Origin: Candidatus Methanocomedens sp. | GTDB taxonomy: Archaea > Halobacteriota > Methanosarcinia > Methanosarcinales > Methanocomedenaceae | DNA: 6,402 nt | Assembly (NCBI GenBank): GCA_009649835.1 | Contig: PYCK01000167.1 | Coordinates: forward strand, 1 to 6,402 | Direction: 5' to 3' | Part shown: one piece after another, positions 1-6,351 of the stretch | Layout: each line of letters starts with the position of its first letter | Position numbering within the stretch: position 1 is the stretch's first letter | Translations under genes and position numbers: made by a program | The notes under the pieces: model-generated | The model's database searches: none | Seen by the model: the letters and a program-made list of their open reading frames with translations, nothing else | Told to the model about the DNA's origin: nothing

Positions 1-588
1 TCATTTTCCAGAAGTAATGACCAGGTCTATAGTGATGTGGCCGGTAATCCTGACAGGCTGATAGGATTTGGACGCCTTGACCCCAACCAGGGGGAGCAGG
101 CAGTGGCAGAGGCCCGACGCTGTGTTGTAGAACTGGGATTATCAGGAATTAAACTGCATCCCCATGCCCAGAAGTTTGCTATTGACAGTGCGACCGTGTA
201 CAGGATCGCAGGATGGGTGGCGGACGTGCGGCCTGACATTCCCATAATTTTCGACAACGGCAAGCCGGCATCGCCTAATCAGCTCATCGGAGACCTTGCA
301 AAGACTTTCCCTGATGTTACGTTCATTCTGGCACACATGCGGGGCGGCGACTTCATTGAAGTGACCGCAGCCCATGATAACATATACATCCAGACCACAG
401 GGGTGCCGCAGGTAGAAGTGGTGCAGCAGTGCGTGGATGAACTGGGGGCTGACAGGATTATGATGGGGTCGGATTCGCCGTATCATTCCATGGAGGACGA
501 GGTGAAGAAGGTGGAAGCGCTGCAGTTGTCCGAAGGTGAGAAGTTAATGGTCTTTAGTGGAACTGCAAAAAAAGTACTGAATATCTAA
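1..588 (+). CDS. Amidohydrolase_2 / ACMSD-like TIM-barrel hydrolase, C-terminal part (5' end off window)
   Basis: The reading frame is open from base 1 to the TAA at 586-588 (195 codons), so the gene starts left of the window. The GTG at 37 is not a convincing start, because the codons before it (ending N-D-Q-V-Y-S-D-V) match the usual lead-in to the family block NPDRLIGFGRLDP. Later blocks are typical of COG2159 metal-dependent hydrolases: GIKLHPHAQKF, ILAHMRGG with the strand-6 type His (codon at 334), and GSDSPYHSMEDEVKKVEAL with the strand-8 type metal-ligand Asp (codon at 472), ending in a FSGTAKKVL helix. Such enzymes are cytosolic decarboxylases or hydrolases acting on small carboxylates; the substrate cannot be told from this fragment. 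Oddity: where many relatives read H-T-G after the fifth strand, this protein reads D-N-G (codons 253-261). It converges on hutI and is probably functionally separate from the hut genes. Family is confident, reaction unknown. Confidence 0.88.
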   Translation, partial: SFSRSNDQVYSDVAGNPDRLIGFGRLDPNQGEQAVAEARRCVVELGLSGIKLHPHAQKFAIDSATVYRIAGWVADVRPDIPIIFDNGKPASPNQLIGDLAKTFPDVTFILAHMRGGDFIEVTAAHDNIYIQTTGVPQVEVVQQCVDELGADRIMMGSDSPYHSMEDEVKKVEALQLSEGEKLMVFSGTAKKVLNI

Positions 589-609
589 TCCGCTTGCCAC
601 CTTATTTGC

Positions 610-646
610 AATAATAACACCCGCTCTTATCTCTGGTGCTATTATT
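610..646. terminator. Hairpin between convergent genes, possible bidirectional terminator
   Basis: Arms at 610-621 (AATAATAACACC) and 635-646 (GGTGCTATTATT) are inverted repeats with one mismatch around a 13-nt loop. In RNA from the minus strand the mismatch becomes a G-U pair, so the 12-bp stem is unbroken in the hutI direction. It overlaps the hutI stop codon (645-647) and starts 22 nt after the amidohydrolase stop, the expected place for transcripts from both sides to end. No T-run follows on either strand, so termination is inferred from position and shape only. Confidence 0.42.
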
Positions 647-1901
647 AAATAAAGTCCATAATTTTCCCATTTTTTATCACAGTTTCAACGTTATTCACCC
701 CAAAATGATATGGAATAAATTTGTAATTGGGCACATCCAATATTATAATATCTGCCTGCTTTCCCACTTCCAGACTGCCAATAGTATCTGCCCGATCCAG
801 AGCATGGGCAGCATTTATTGTGACAGCACAGATGGCCTGTGACGGTGACATTTTCATCTGCACACAAGCCAGGGTCAGGATGATCTGTATGGATTCAGTG
901 GGGCAGGAGCCGGGATTAAAATCAGTGGCAAGTGCTACTGCGACTCCACTGGATATCATTTTAGTTGCCGGCGGGTATGTATCTGAACGTAAAAAGAAGG
1001 ATGCACCAGGGATCAGTACTGCAATAGTACCGCTGTGGGCTATTTTTTCAATCCCTTTTTGGGAGATATGGTCCAGGTGGCTGGCAGAAGTGGCCTGTAA
1101 ACTGGCTGCAAGCTGTGCTCCACACATATCTGTCAGTTGATCGGCATGGATCATCAGCTTAAATCCAAGGTTTTTTGCAGATGTTAGCACTTGCCTGGAT
1201 TGCTCAATGTCGAATACATCCTGTTCGCAGAAAATATCGCAGTATTCTGCCATACCCTGCATCTCGGGAAGCATATTGTTGATCACAAAATCTACATATT
1301 CCTGTTTGCTTTTGAATTCAGGCGCTTTAGTATGGACAAGAAATGTGGGTATTATATCTACGGAGTGCAGATCATTCAATTCTTTTATGACCTGCAATTG
1401 TTTCAGTTCATCATCGATGGTTAGTCCATACCCGCTTTTGGCTTCGGTGGTGGTGGTTCCGAATTCCAGCATTGTATTCAGATGACCCAATGATGTCTCG
1501 ATAAGCTCTGCTTTGCTTGCGGCCCTGGTAGAGCGGACCGTATTAAGTATTCCACCCCCGGATCTTAAAATATCCAGATAGCTGGCACCTTTTATCCGCT
1601 GTTCGAATTCGTCTTCCCTGGAGCCCCCGAATACCAGATGTGTATGGCAATCAATAAAACCAGGCATTACTACTTTGCCGGTAGCATCGACCTGTATAGT
1701 ATCAGAGGTGGTCGATACTTCAGCCAAAACTTCATCATAAGTTCCACAGGCAATTATTGTATCTTCTGAAACTGCGAGAGTGCCATCTTTAATGAGACCC
1801 AGGTCATTCATTTGCTTACCTGTTTTCGGTTTACCTGAATGTCCGGATAAAGTCAATAATTCGTTTGCATTAGTTATTATCAGGTCGGCTGTGGGTTTCA
1901 T
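645..1901 (-). CDS. hutI: Imidazolonepropionase (HutI)
   Basis: Third step of histidine breakdown: Zn/Fe-dependent hydrolysis of 4-imidazolone-5-propionate to N-formimino-L-glutamate in the cytosol. At 418 aa it has the usual family length. An N-terminal beta-sandwich segment (about 1-80) leads into an amidohydrolase barrel with GFIDCHTHLVFGG (metal ligands H86, H88), the HutI-typical LDILRSGGGILNTVRSTR (109-126) and KSGYGL (155-160), HADQ (H252; Q255 in the Glu/Gln position seen in different HutI enzymes), SHLDH (H275) and ATDFNPGS (D327). The C terminus returns to the sandwich with IPYHFGVNNVETVIKNGK. The loop TFLVHTKAPE (H190) is one residue shorter than the common TFLGAHAxPPE form. The ATG at 1899-1901 gives the normal family N terminus; no clear Shine-Dalgarno precedes it in the 27-nt gap after hutU, so translation may depend on the upstream gene. 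Last gene of the hutG-hutU-hutI unit. Confidence 0.97.
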   Translation of the reverse strand: MKPTADLIITNANELLTLSGHSGKPKTGKQMNDLGLIKDGTLAVSEDTIIACGTYDEVLAEVSTTSDTIQVDATGKVVMPGFIDCHTHLVFGGSREDEFEQRIKGASYLDILRSGGGILNTVRSTRAASKAELIETSLGHLNTMLEFGTTTTEAKSGYGLTIDDELKQLQVIKELNDLHSVDIIPTFLVHTKAPEFKSKQEYVDFVINNMLPEMQGMAEYCDIFCEQDVFDIEQSRQVLTSAKNLGFKLMIHADQLTDMCGAQLAASLQATSASHLDHISQKGIEKIAHSGTIAVLIPGASFFLRSDTYPPATKMISSGVAVALATDFNPGSCPTESIQIILTLACVQMKMSPSQAICAVTINAAHALDRADTIGSLEVGKQADIIILDVPNYKFIPYHFGVNNVETVIKNGKIMDFI

Positions 1902-1928
1902 AGTAATTTTACATTGTGAATTTAGGGA

Positions 1929-3614
1929 TTATTCAGGTATCTTGACCGACTTTTGCCTGGCAGTATTTACAGCAATTTCATAACCCGCATCAACATGGCG
2001 TGCAATCCCGACACCCGGGTCCACGGTCAACACCTTTCTCAACCGTTGTTCCCGTTCATTTGTCCCATCTGCCACAATGACCATTCCAGCATGCAGGGAA
2101 TTCCCAATACCAACACCTCCACCGTGGTGGAAACTCACCCAGCTCGCACCGTTAACGGCATTCAAGGCAAAATTAATCAGCGGCCAATCTGCTATGGCAT
2201 CGGAACCGTCCAGCATATCTTCGGTCTCCCTGAAGGGAGATGCCACTGAACCGCAGTCCAGGTGATCCCGACCTATCACAACAGGTGCTTTGATCTCACC
2301 TGAGCCCACCATCCTGTTTATCTCGATCCCAAGTTTCGCCCGGTCCCCATACCCCAGCCAGCATACCCTTGAAGGCAACCCCAGGGTCGGGACTGTCTCT
2401 GATGCCAGTTTAATCCAGCGGGCCAGAGCCTGATCTTCAGGGAACATCTCAAGGATCCGGGCATCTATTACTTCAATATCATGGGGATCTCCTGAGAGAG
2501 CTGCCCACCTGAAGGGGCCCTTACCTTCACAGAACAGGGGGCGGATATATTCCAGCACAAAACCCTTGTATTTGAATCCGCCAACATCATCTCTTATAGC
2601 AACTCCTGCCAGTTCTGCCTGGGCACGCAGGTTATTCCCGTAATCAAATACGATGCTTCCCCTGTTCTGCATCTCAAGAATGGCCTCGACATGTCTCTTA
2701 ATGGAACTCAATGTTCTGCGATGATATTCTTCACTTTTGGTTAACCTCAACTCGTCCAGTTCTTCAAGATCACCAATCGGAACATAACTGGACAGGTCAT
2801 GGGCTGGGGTCTGATCTGTAACTACATCAGGAGTAATGTGGCGTTTGACCAGTTCGGGATGTACTTTCGCAGCATTTCCCACCAGTCCCACAGATAACGG
2901 GACACCTTTTTGTTTGGCATCCATTATCCACTGTAATGCTTCATCCAGATCTGCAGTGATCTTATCGCAGTAGCCTTCATCCACTTTTCTCTGGATGCGT
3001 TCCTCACGTACCTCCACATCAAGAATAACGGCCTCGTTCATGGTGGCTGCCATGGGCTGGGCACCGCTCATCCCTCCCATGCCTGCTGTGAGTACAAATC
3101 TGCCTTTCAATGAATCTGATCTAAAATGTGTCTTAGCCACTGCAGCCAGGGTCTCGTATGTCCCCTGGAGAATTCCCTGGGTGCCGATATATATCCAGCT
3201 GCCAGCTGTCATCTGCCCGTACATGGTCAATCCCATCTCATCGTAGCGGTCAAAGTTCTCAGGAGTGGCCCATCTGGGTACGATATTGGAATTGGTGATA
3301 ACCACCCTGGGAGCCGCTTTGTGGGTGGGTGCTATATATACTGGTTTTCCCGATTGGATGCAAAGTGTTTCATCCTCTTCCAGTGTTTTCAGTGTTCTTA
3401 CAATCCTATTATATTCAGTCCAGTTTCTTGCCGCCCGGCCCGCGCCTCCATACACAATAAGTTCACCGGGATTTATTGCCACCTGGGGGTCGAGATTGTT
3501 CATAAGCATCCTGAGAGCAGCTTCTGCATCCCAGTTCTTGCAGTGAAGTTTGGTGCCGGTATAAGCTTTAATATCTCCATCGGGTCTCTCTTCATAATGC
3601 ATGGGTCTACTCAT
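1929..3614 (-). CDS. hutU: Urocanate hydratase (urocanase, HutU)
   Basis: Second step of the pathway: NAD+-dependent hydration of urocanate to imidazolonepropionate, normally a cytosolic homodimer. The 561-aa length is normal. Family blocks run in order: YGGAGRAARNW (55-65), YGQMTAGSW (132-140), TAGMGGMSGAQPMAATMNE (176-194, NAD-binding Gly-rich region), YIRPLFCEGKGPFRWAALSGDP (356-377) and the urocanase signature GLPSRVCW (412-419), whose C418 corresponds to the active-site Cys of the Pseudomonas enzyme. DHLDCGSVASPFRETE (450-465) and WVSFHHGGGVGIG (492-504) follow. The DHLDC and SPFRETE wording is closer, from memory, to Bacillus-type than Pseudomonas-type urocanase. The ATG overlaps the hutG stop as ATGA, and the minus strand has the best ribosome site in the window (AAAAGGAG, then GAAGGA) just upstream, inside hutG. 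The two genes are thus very likely cotranscribed and coupled. Confidence 0.98.
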   Translation of the reverse strand: MSRPMHYEERPDGDIKAYTGTKLHCKNWDAEAALRMLMNNLDPQVAINPGELIVYGGAGRAARNWTEYNRIVRTLKTLEEDETLCIQSGKPVYIAPTHKAAPRVVITNSNIVPRWATPENFDRYDEMGLTMYGQMTAGSWIYIGTQGILQGTYETLAAVAKTHFRSDSLKGRFVLTAGMGGMSGAQPMAATMNEAVILDVEVREERIQRKVDEGYCDKITADLDEALQWIMDAKQKGVPLSVGLVGNAAKVHPELVKRHITPDVVTDQTPAHDLSSYVPIGDLEELDELRLTKSEEYHRRTLSSIKRHVEAILEMQNRGSIVFDYGNNLRAQAELAGVAIRDDVGGFKYKGFVLEYIRPLFCEGKGPFRWAALSGDPHDIEVIDARILEMFPEDQALARWIKLASETVPTLGLPSRVCWLGYGDRAKLGIEINRMVGSGEIKAPVVIGRDHLDCGSVASPFRETEDMLDGSDAIADWPLINFALNAVNGASWVSFHHGGGVGIGNSLHAGMVIVADGTNEREQRLRKVLTVDPGVGIARHVDAGYEIAVNTARQKSVKIPE

Positions 3615-4582
3615 TTTGTAATCCTTCTCCTTTTAAATCCATTCATGAAACTTATAATAATAGATGCACCCAATCTCGAGGTTCTATTGTCCACATCAAA
3701 TTCCGGATTGATCTCCACAATATCCAGAAGTTTTACTGATCTTGAGGCCCCGGCCAAAAACGCCATTTCCCTGATTTGCCGGGGGTCAAATCCCTGGCTG
3801 TCAGGCGCACTGCTGCCAGGTGCATAACACTGTGCCACTGAATCAATGTCAATGCTCACAAAAACAGGTCTATGTTCTGAACCGGCGATCTTCAGCGCCT
3901 TATTCATTATTTTTGGAATTCCCTTCGAAATGATCTCTGTTAGTGGAAAAATAGATACATTGTTTGATAAGAGGTAGTCATAATATATTTTTGAATTCAG
4001 ATTATCATGGGCACCGATCTCAATAAAATTGGACCCATTGATAAGTTCCATATCCATCAATTTTCTAAAGGGTGTCCCGCTTGTGACTTTTCCATCCCTG
4101 ACCTCGCGCACATCGAAATGAGCATCAATATTTATCACACCGATATCCCTGTTATTGAATTGGGATAATGCCCGGCCAGTCCCAATTGAAATGTCATGTC
4201 CTCCCCCGATCACAATTGGAATGATGCCTTTTGATAATAAACTATGTACAGCACCAGTAATTTTCTTATGGGTCTCTTTAATGTCCTCAGTGACCATCAC
4301 ATCGCCAAAATCCACAACATGCAAATCACTGATATCGATCTTTCGCTCAATGTCATAAGTTGTCCCATATCTCCTAAGGGCTTCGCGTACCGCATCAGGT
4401 GCCAGGCTTGCTCCTGCTCGTCCTCCTCCCAATATGACACCCTTATCGAACGGTACCCCGATAATTCCAATATCTATGGATTTATCTGTAGGATCCGGCA
4501 TGATGATATTCTTGATCCTCATATCATTTTGGTCCTGTTGGATCTCATAGATCTGGATAGAAGCTTTTTGAAGCAAATTCAT
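3611..4582 (-). CDS. hutG: Formimidoylglutamase (HutG), arginase/ureohydrolase family
   Basis: Last step of the pathway: hydrolysis of N-formimino-L-glutamate to L-glutamate and formamide by a binuclear Mn enzyme of the arginase fold. The 323-aa protein has all six expected metal ligands: H129 (GGGHD), D153, H155 and D157 (IDAHFD), D245 and D247 (SIDID), with E290 in the usual acidic position. SGTPFRKL (168-175) and IGAHDNLNSKIYYDY (189-203) are more typical of formimidoylglutamases than of agmatinases or arginases, and the hut context agrees. The segment after the second Asp pair (SVAQCYAPGSSAP) differs from the agmatinase DPxxAPGTG form, again as in HutG. The ATG at 4580-4582 gives about 36 residues before the conserved IGIIGVPFDKG; later Met codons at 21 and 28 are possible starts. 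Upstream GGGA on the minus strand is a weak ribosome site. Hand-sampled lines suggest lower GC (about 40 percent) than hutU or hutH. Related ureohydrolase activities are the main alternative. Confidence 0.9.
   Translation of the reverse strand: MNLLQKASIQIYEIQQDQNDMRIKNIIMPDPTDKSIDIGIIGVPFDKGVILGGGRAGASLAPDAVREALRRYGTTYDIERKIDISDLHVVDFGDVMVTEDIKETHKKITGAVHSLLSKGIIPIVIGGGHDISIGTGRALSQFNNRDIGVINIDAHFDVREVRDGKVTSGTPFRKLMDMELINGSNFIEIGAHDNLNSKIYYDYLLSNNVSIFPLTEIISKGIPKIMNKALKIAGSEHRPVFVSIDIDSVAQCYAPGSSAPDSQGFDPRQIREMAFLAGASRSVKLLDIVEINPEFDVDNRTSRLGASIIISFMNGFKRRRITK
3622..3634 (-). promoter_or_regulatory. Strong Shine-Dalgarno site for hutU inside the hutG 3' end
   Basis: Read on the minus strand, AAAAGGAG (3627-3634) and the overlapping GAAGGA (3622-3627) lie 12 and 7 nt before the hutU ATG at 3614. 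It is the clearest ribosome site in the window; hutI and hutH lack an obvious one and hutG has only a weak GGGA run. It fixes the hutU start and suggests hutU can be translated at a high rate independently of coupling. Confidence 0.75.
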
Positions 4583-4611
4583 AGTTATCTTACTTTCCCT
4601 GTATACCTGCC

Positions 4612-4622
4612 ATTTATTTTAT
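4612..4622 (-). promoter_or_regulatory. TATA-like element for the hutG-hutU-hutI operon
   Basis: On the minus strand these bases read ATAAAATAAAT. If this is an archaeal TATA box, transcription about 25 nt downstream would start near 4592 and leave a leader of roughly 10 nt before the hutG ATG. In an AT-rich gap such a match can occur by chance, and the archaeal assignment is itself an inference. Confidence 0.35.
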
Positions 4623-4624
4623 GG

Positions 4625-4640
4625 TTACAATTATGTGTAA
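4625..4640. promoter_or_regulatory. Candidate operator dyad TTACA-N6-TGTAA
   Basis: The 5-bp arms are perfect inverted repeats around an AT-rich hexamer. The dyad sits directly upstream of the hutG TATA-like box. A related site with the same inner ACA-N6-TGT spacing occurs 48 bp away (4673-4688), between the hutH TATA-like box and its start codon. The spacing of arms suits a dimeric helix-turn-helix protein, but no regulator is visible here and short dyads are common in AT-rich DNA. Confidence 0.3.
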
Positions 4641-4656
4641 ATTAATGAGTTGATGG

Positions 4657-4665
4657 ATTATTTAA
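4657..4665 (+). promoter_or_regulatory. TATA-like element for hutH
   Basis: The bases ATTATTTAA lie about 38 nt before the hutH ATG. As an archaeal TATA box they would place the start near 4686-4690, leaving a leader of about 10 nt, consistent with the lack of a Shine-Dalgarno site before hutH. No good bacterial -35/-10 pair was seen instead. Weak evidence from composition and position. Confidence 0.35.
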
Positions 4666-4672
4666 GTGATGG

Positions 4673-4688
4673 GTACAAAATAATGTGT
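4673..4688. promoter_or_regulatory. Partial second copy of the divergent-region dyad
   Basis: GTACA-N6-TGTGT shares the ACA-N6-TGT core with the dyad at 4625-4640, and both are followed or filled by an ATGTGT hexamer. Only three bases of each arm are truly symmetric here. It would overlap the inferred hutH transcription start, a place where a bound protein would block transcription. Tentative. Confidence 0.22.
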
Positions 4689-4698
4689 TTGGATTAAC

Positions 4699-6225
4699 AT
4701 GACAGTTATCATAGACGGTGAAACACTTTCCATTAATCACATCGTTTCAGTAGCCCGTGATTTTAAAAAGGTGGGATTTTCAGAAAATTCCAAAAAAAAA
4801 GTAATTAAGTGCCGGGAATTCGTGGAATCTCTTGTGGCAGGCGAAAAGGTGGTCTATGGGGTGACAACAGGCTTTGGGGCATTTGATAATGTATTCATTT
4901 CAAAGGAAAAATCGGATAAACTGCAGGAAAATCTCATACTCAGCCATTCCGCAGCAGTGGGCCCTCCGCTTCCAGAGGATGTTGTAAGGGCAACAATGCT
5001 GTTGCGTGCCAATTCCCTGTCAAAGGGGCATTCCGGGGTCAGGGTTGTGATCATCGAGACCCTGATACATATGCTGAACAAGGGTGTGCATCCTGTGATT
5101 CCGGAAAAAGGATCGCTGGGTGCCAGCGGCGACCTGGCAAATCTGGCCCATATGGTGCTGGTGATGCTGGGAAAAGGCGAAGCTTTCTATCAAGGAGAAC
5201 GGATGAGCGGCACCCAGGCCATGGAGCGGGCAGGGATAATCACGATCAAGCTTTCTTCAAAGGAAGGCCTGGCACTGATAAACGGGACCCAGGTCATGAC
5301 TGCCATAGCAGCACTGCTGGTACATGATTTCCAGATACTTATCAAGACATCAGAGATCACAGCCAGCATGAGCCTGGAAGCCTTGAAAGGGACGGCACGG
5401 GCCTATGATGGAAAAGTGGGACGGATAAGACCCCATAACGGGCAGATAACGTGTGCCTGTAATCTGAGACGCCTCACCGCCCACAGCGAGATTATGGAAT
5501 CCCACAAATATGATGAGAAGGTGCAGGATGCATATTCGCTGAGATGTATTCCCCAGATAGTAGGGGCAGGCAGGGATGCATTATCCTTTGTAAAAGAGAA
5601 GGTTGAGATCGAGATCAATTCTGTAACAGATAATCCTCTGCTGTTTCCTGACGAGGATGAGGTCATTTCAAGCGGGAATTTTCACGGGCAGGTCATGGCC
5701 ATATCATTGGATTTTCTAGGTATTGCTATATCTGAAGTGGCAAGTGTGTGCGAACGCAGGATCGAGAGACTTGTCAATCCCCAGCTCAGCGGTTTGCCAG
5801 CTTTTCTAACAGAAAAGGAGGGCCTGGATTCAGGATTCATGGTGGCTCAATATACTGCAGCGGCCCTGGTATCCGAGAACAAAGTGCTATCCCACCCGGC
5901 CAGTGTAGATTCCATACCCACGTCTGCCAATAAAGAAGACCATGTGAGTATGGGTATGGCTGCAGCATTGAAGGCGCGCAGGATATTTGAGAATGCTTTG
6001 TATGTAGTGGCCATCGAACTACTATGTGCGGCGCAAGGACTTGATTTCAGGAAACCGCTGAAGGCTGGAGTAGGGGCTGAGGCTGCGTATGAACTGGTGC
6101 GGTCAAGAATTGAGCATCTTAAGGAAGACAGGATACTGCATTATGACATAAATGAAGCAAGGGATATGGTGTTCTCAGGAGAAGTTCTTGAGGCAATTGA
6201 AAAAGTGATGGGTGAACTGGAATAA
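4699..6225 (+). CDS. hutH: Histidine ammonia-lyase (HutH)
   Basis: First step: non-oxidative deamination of L-histidine to trans-urocanate and ammonia, by a cytosolic homotetramer using the self-made MIO prosthetic group. The 508 aa match the roughly 510 of bacterial HAL. The MIO triad A142-S143-G144 lies in GSLGASGDLANLAH. Other active-site residues fall at the expected places relative to the Pseudomonas enzyme: Y53 (VYGVTTGFG), H83 (LSHSAAVG, the residue that separates HAL from phenylalanine and tyrosine lyases), N195 (LINGTQ), Q276, Y279 and R282 (VQDAYSLRCIPQ), F328 (GNFHG) and E413 (NKEDHVSMG). TDNPLLF (310-316) is also typical. The start gives the usual N terminus, and no clear Shine-Dalgarno is present. 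A run of nine A (4792-4800) encodes three lysines (32-34) and is slippage-prone, but the frame is intact. It is divergent from the other hut genes and ends at TAA before a GC-rich hairpin. Confidence 0.98.
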   Translation: MTVIIDGETLSINHIVSVARDFKKVGFSENSKKKVIKCREFVESLVAGEKVVYGVTTGFGAFDNVFISKEKSDKLQENLILSHSAAVGPPLPEDVVRATMLLRANSLSKGHSGVRVVIIETLIHMLNKGVHPVIPEKGSLGASGDLANLAHMVLVMLGKGEAFYQGERMSGTQAMERAGIITIKLSSKEGLALINGTQVMTAIAALLVHDFQILIKTSEITASMSLEALKGTARAYDGKVGRIRPHNGQITCACNLRRLTAHSEIMESHKYDEKVQDAYSLRCIPQIVGAGRDALSFVKEKVEIEINSVTDNPLLFPDEDEVISSGNFHGQVMAISLDFLGIAISEVASVCERRIERLVNPQLSGLPAFLTEKEGLDSGFMVAQYTAAALVSENKVLSHPASVDSIPTSANKEDHVSMGMAAALKARRIFENALYVVAIELLCAAQGLDFRKPLKAGVGAEAAYELVRSRIEHLKEDRILHYDINEARDMVFSGEVLEAIEKVMGELE

Positions 6226-6232
6226 TTCCCTG

Positions 6233-6267
6233 TCAGCCCCCACACCACAAGTGCGGACGGGGGCTGG
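6233..6267 (+). terminator. GC-rich hairpin after hutH, probable transcript end
   Basis: CAGCCCCC (6234-6241) and GGGGGCTG (6259-6266) form a perfect 8-bp stem, extended by a possible U-G pair at 6233/6267, with a 17-nt loop that can add a short CAC/GTG pairing. It begins 8 nt after the hutH stop. The following bases are only mildly T-rich, so it is either a weak intrinsic terminator or a stabilising 3' stem. Confidence 0.55.
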
Positions 6268-6285
6268 AGTTCATTAGTTTCTCAC

Positions 6286-6310
6286 CGCAAAGGGCGCAAA
6301 GACCGCAAAG
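6286..6310. repeat. Three tandem CGCAAAG units, 9-bp period
   Basis: CGCAAAG occurs at 6286-6292, 6295-6301 and 6304-6310, each separated by two variable bases (GG, AC). It lies in the non-coding tail after hutH, preceded by TTTCTCAC. From general familiarity, similar strings of GCAAAG units preceded by CTCAC appear between genes in diverse prokaryotic genomes, with no settled function; that could not be checked here. Confidence 0.7.
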
Positions 6311-6351
6311 CATCCTATTGCACTGGCTTTTAGTCCTTTGGGGCACAGTAT

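Larger units (their letters stand above)
4583..4698. promoter_or_regulatory. Divergent hutG / hutH intergenic control region
   Basis: These 116 AT-rich bases separate the starts of hutG (minus) and hutH (plus), so promoters for both must lie here unless transcription begins inside a gene. The region holds a TATA-like stretch toward each gene, the dyad TTACA-N6-TGTAA at 4625-4640 and a partial copy, GTACA-N6-TGTGT, at 4673-4688. No regulator gene or RNA-based element resembling the HutP/antiterminator arrangement was recognised. That this is one shared control region is inferred from gene orientation. Confidence 0.7.

Noticed and set aside
37..588. GTG at 37 as the true start of the hydrolase
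   Set aside because: The frame stays open to base 1 and the residues before the GTG fit the family, so the gene is cut by the window edge.
3126..3827. Long plus-strand open frame of 233 codons
   Set aside because: It lies antisense across the hutU 5' half and hutG 3' end, has low-complexity Ser/Cys/Pro composition without a domain, and both minus-strand genes are unambiguous.
3611..4582. Agmatinase or arginase as the product
   Set aside because: The SGTPFR block, the APGSSAP form after the Asp pair, and the place between hutH and hutU favour formimidoylglutamase, though only an assay could exclude it.
4244..4645. Plus-strand open frame of 133 codons reaching into the divergent region
   Set aside because: It is antisense to hutG, has no ribosome site or family motif, and would run through the hutG promoter.
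4583..4698. HutP-type antiterminator RNA or a riboswitch upstream of hutH
   Set aside because: No UAG-triplet array, terminator stem or conserved aptamer was visible, and the inferred leaders are only about 10 nt long.
1..6225. In-frame UAG codons read as pyrrolysine
   Set aside because: All five genes end at TAA or TGA at the normal family length and none contains an internal stop.
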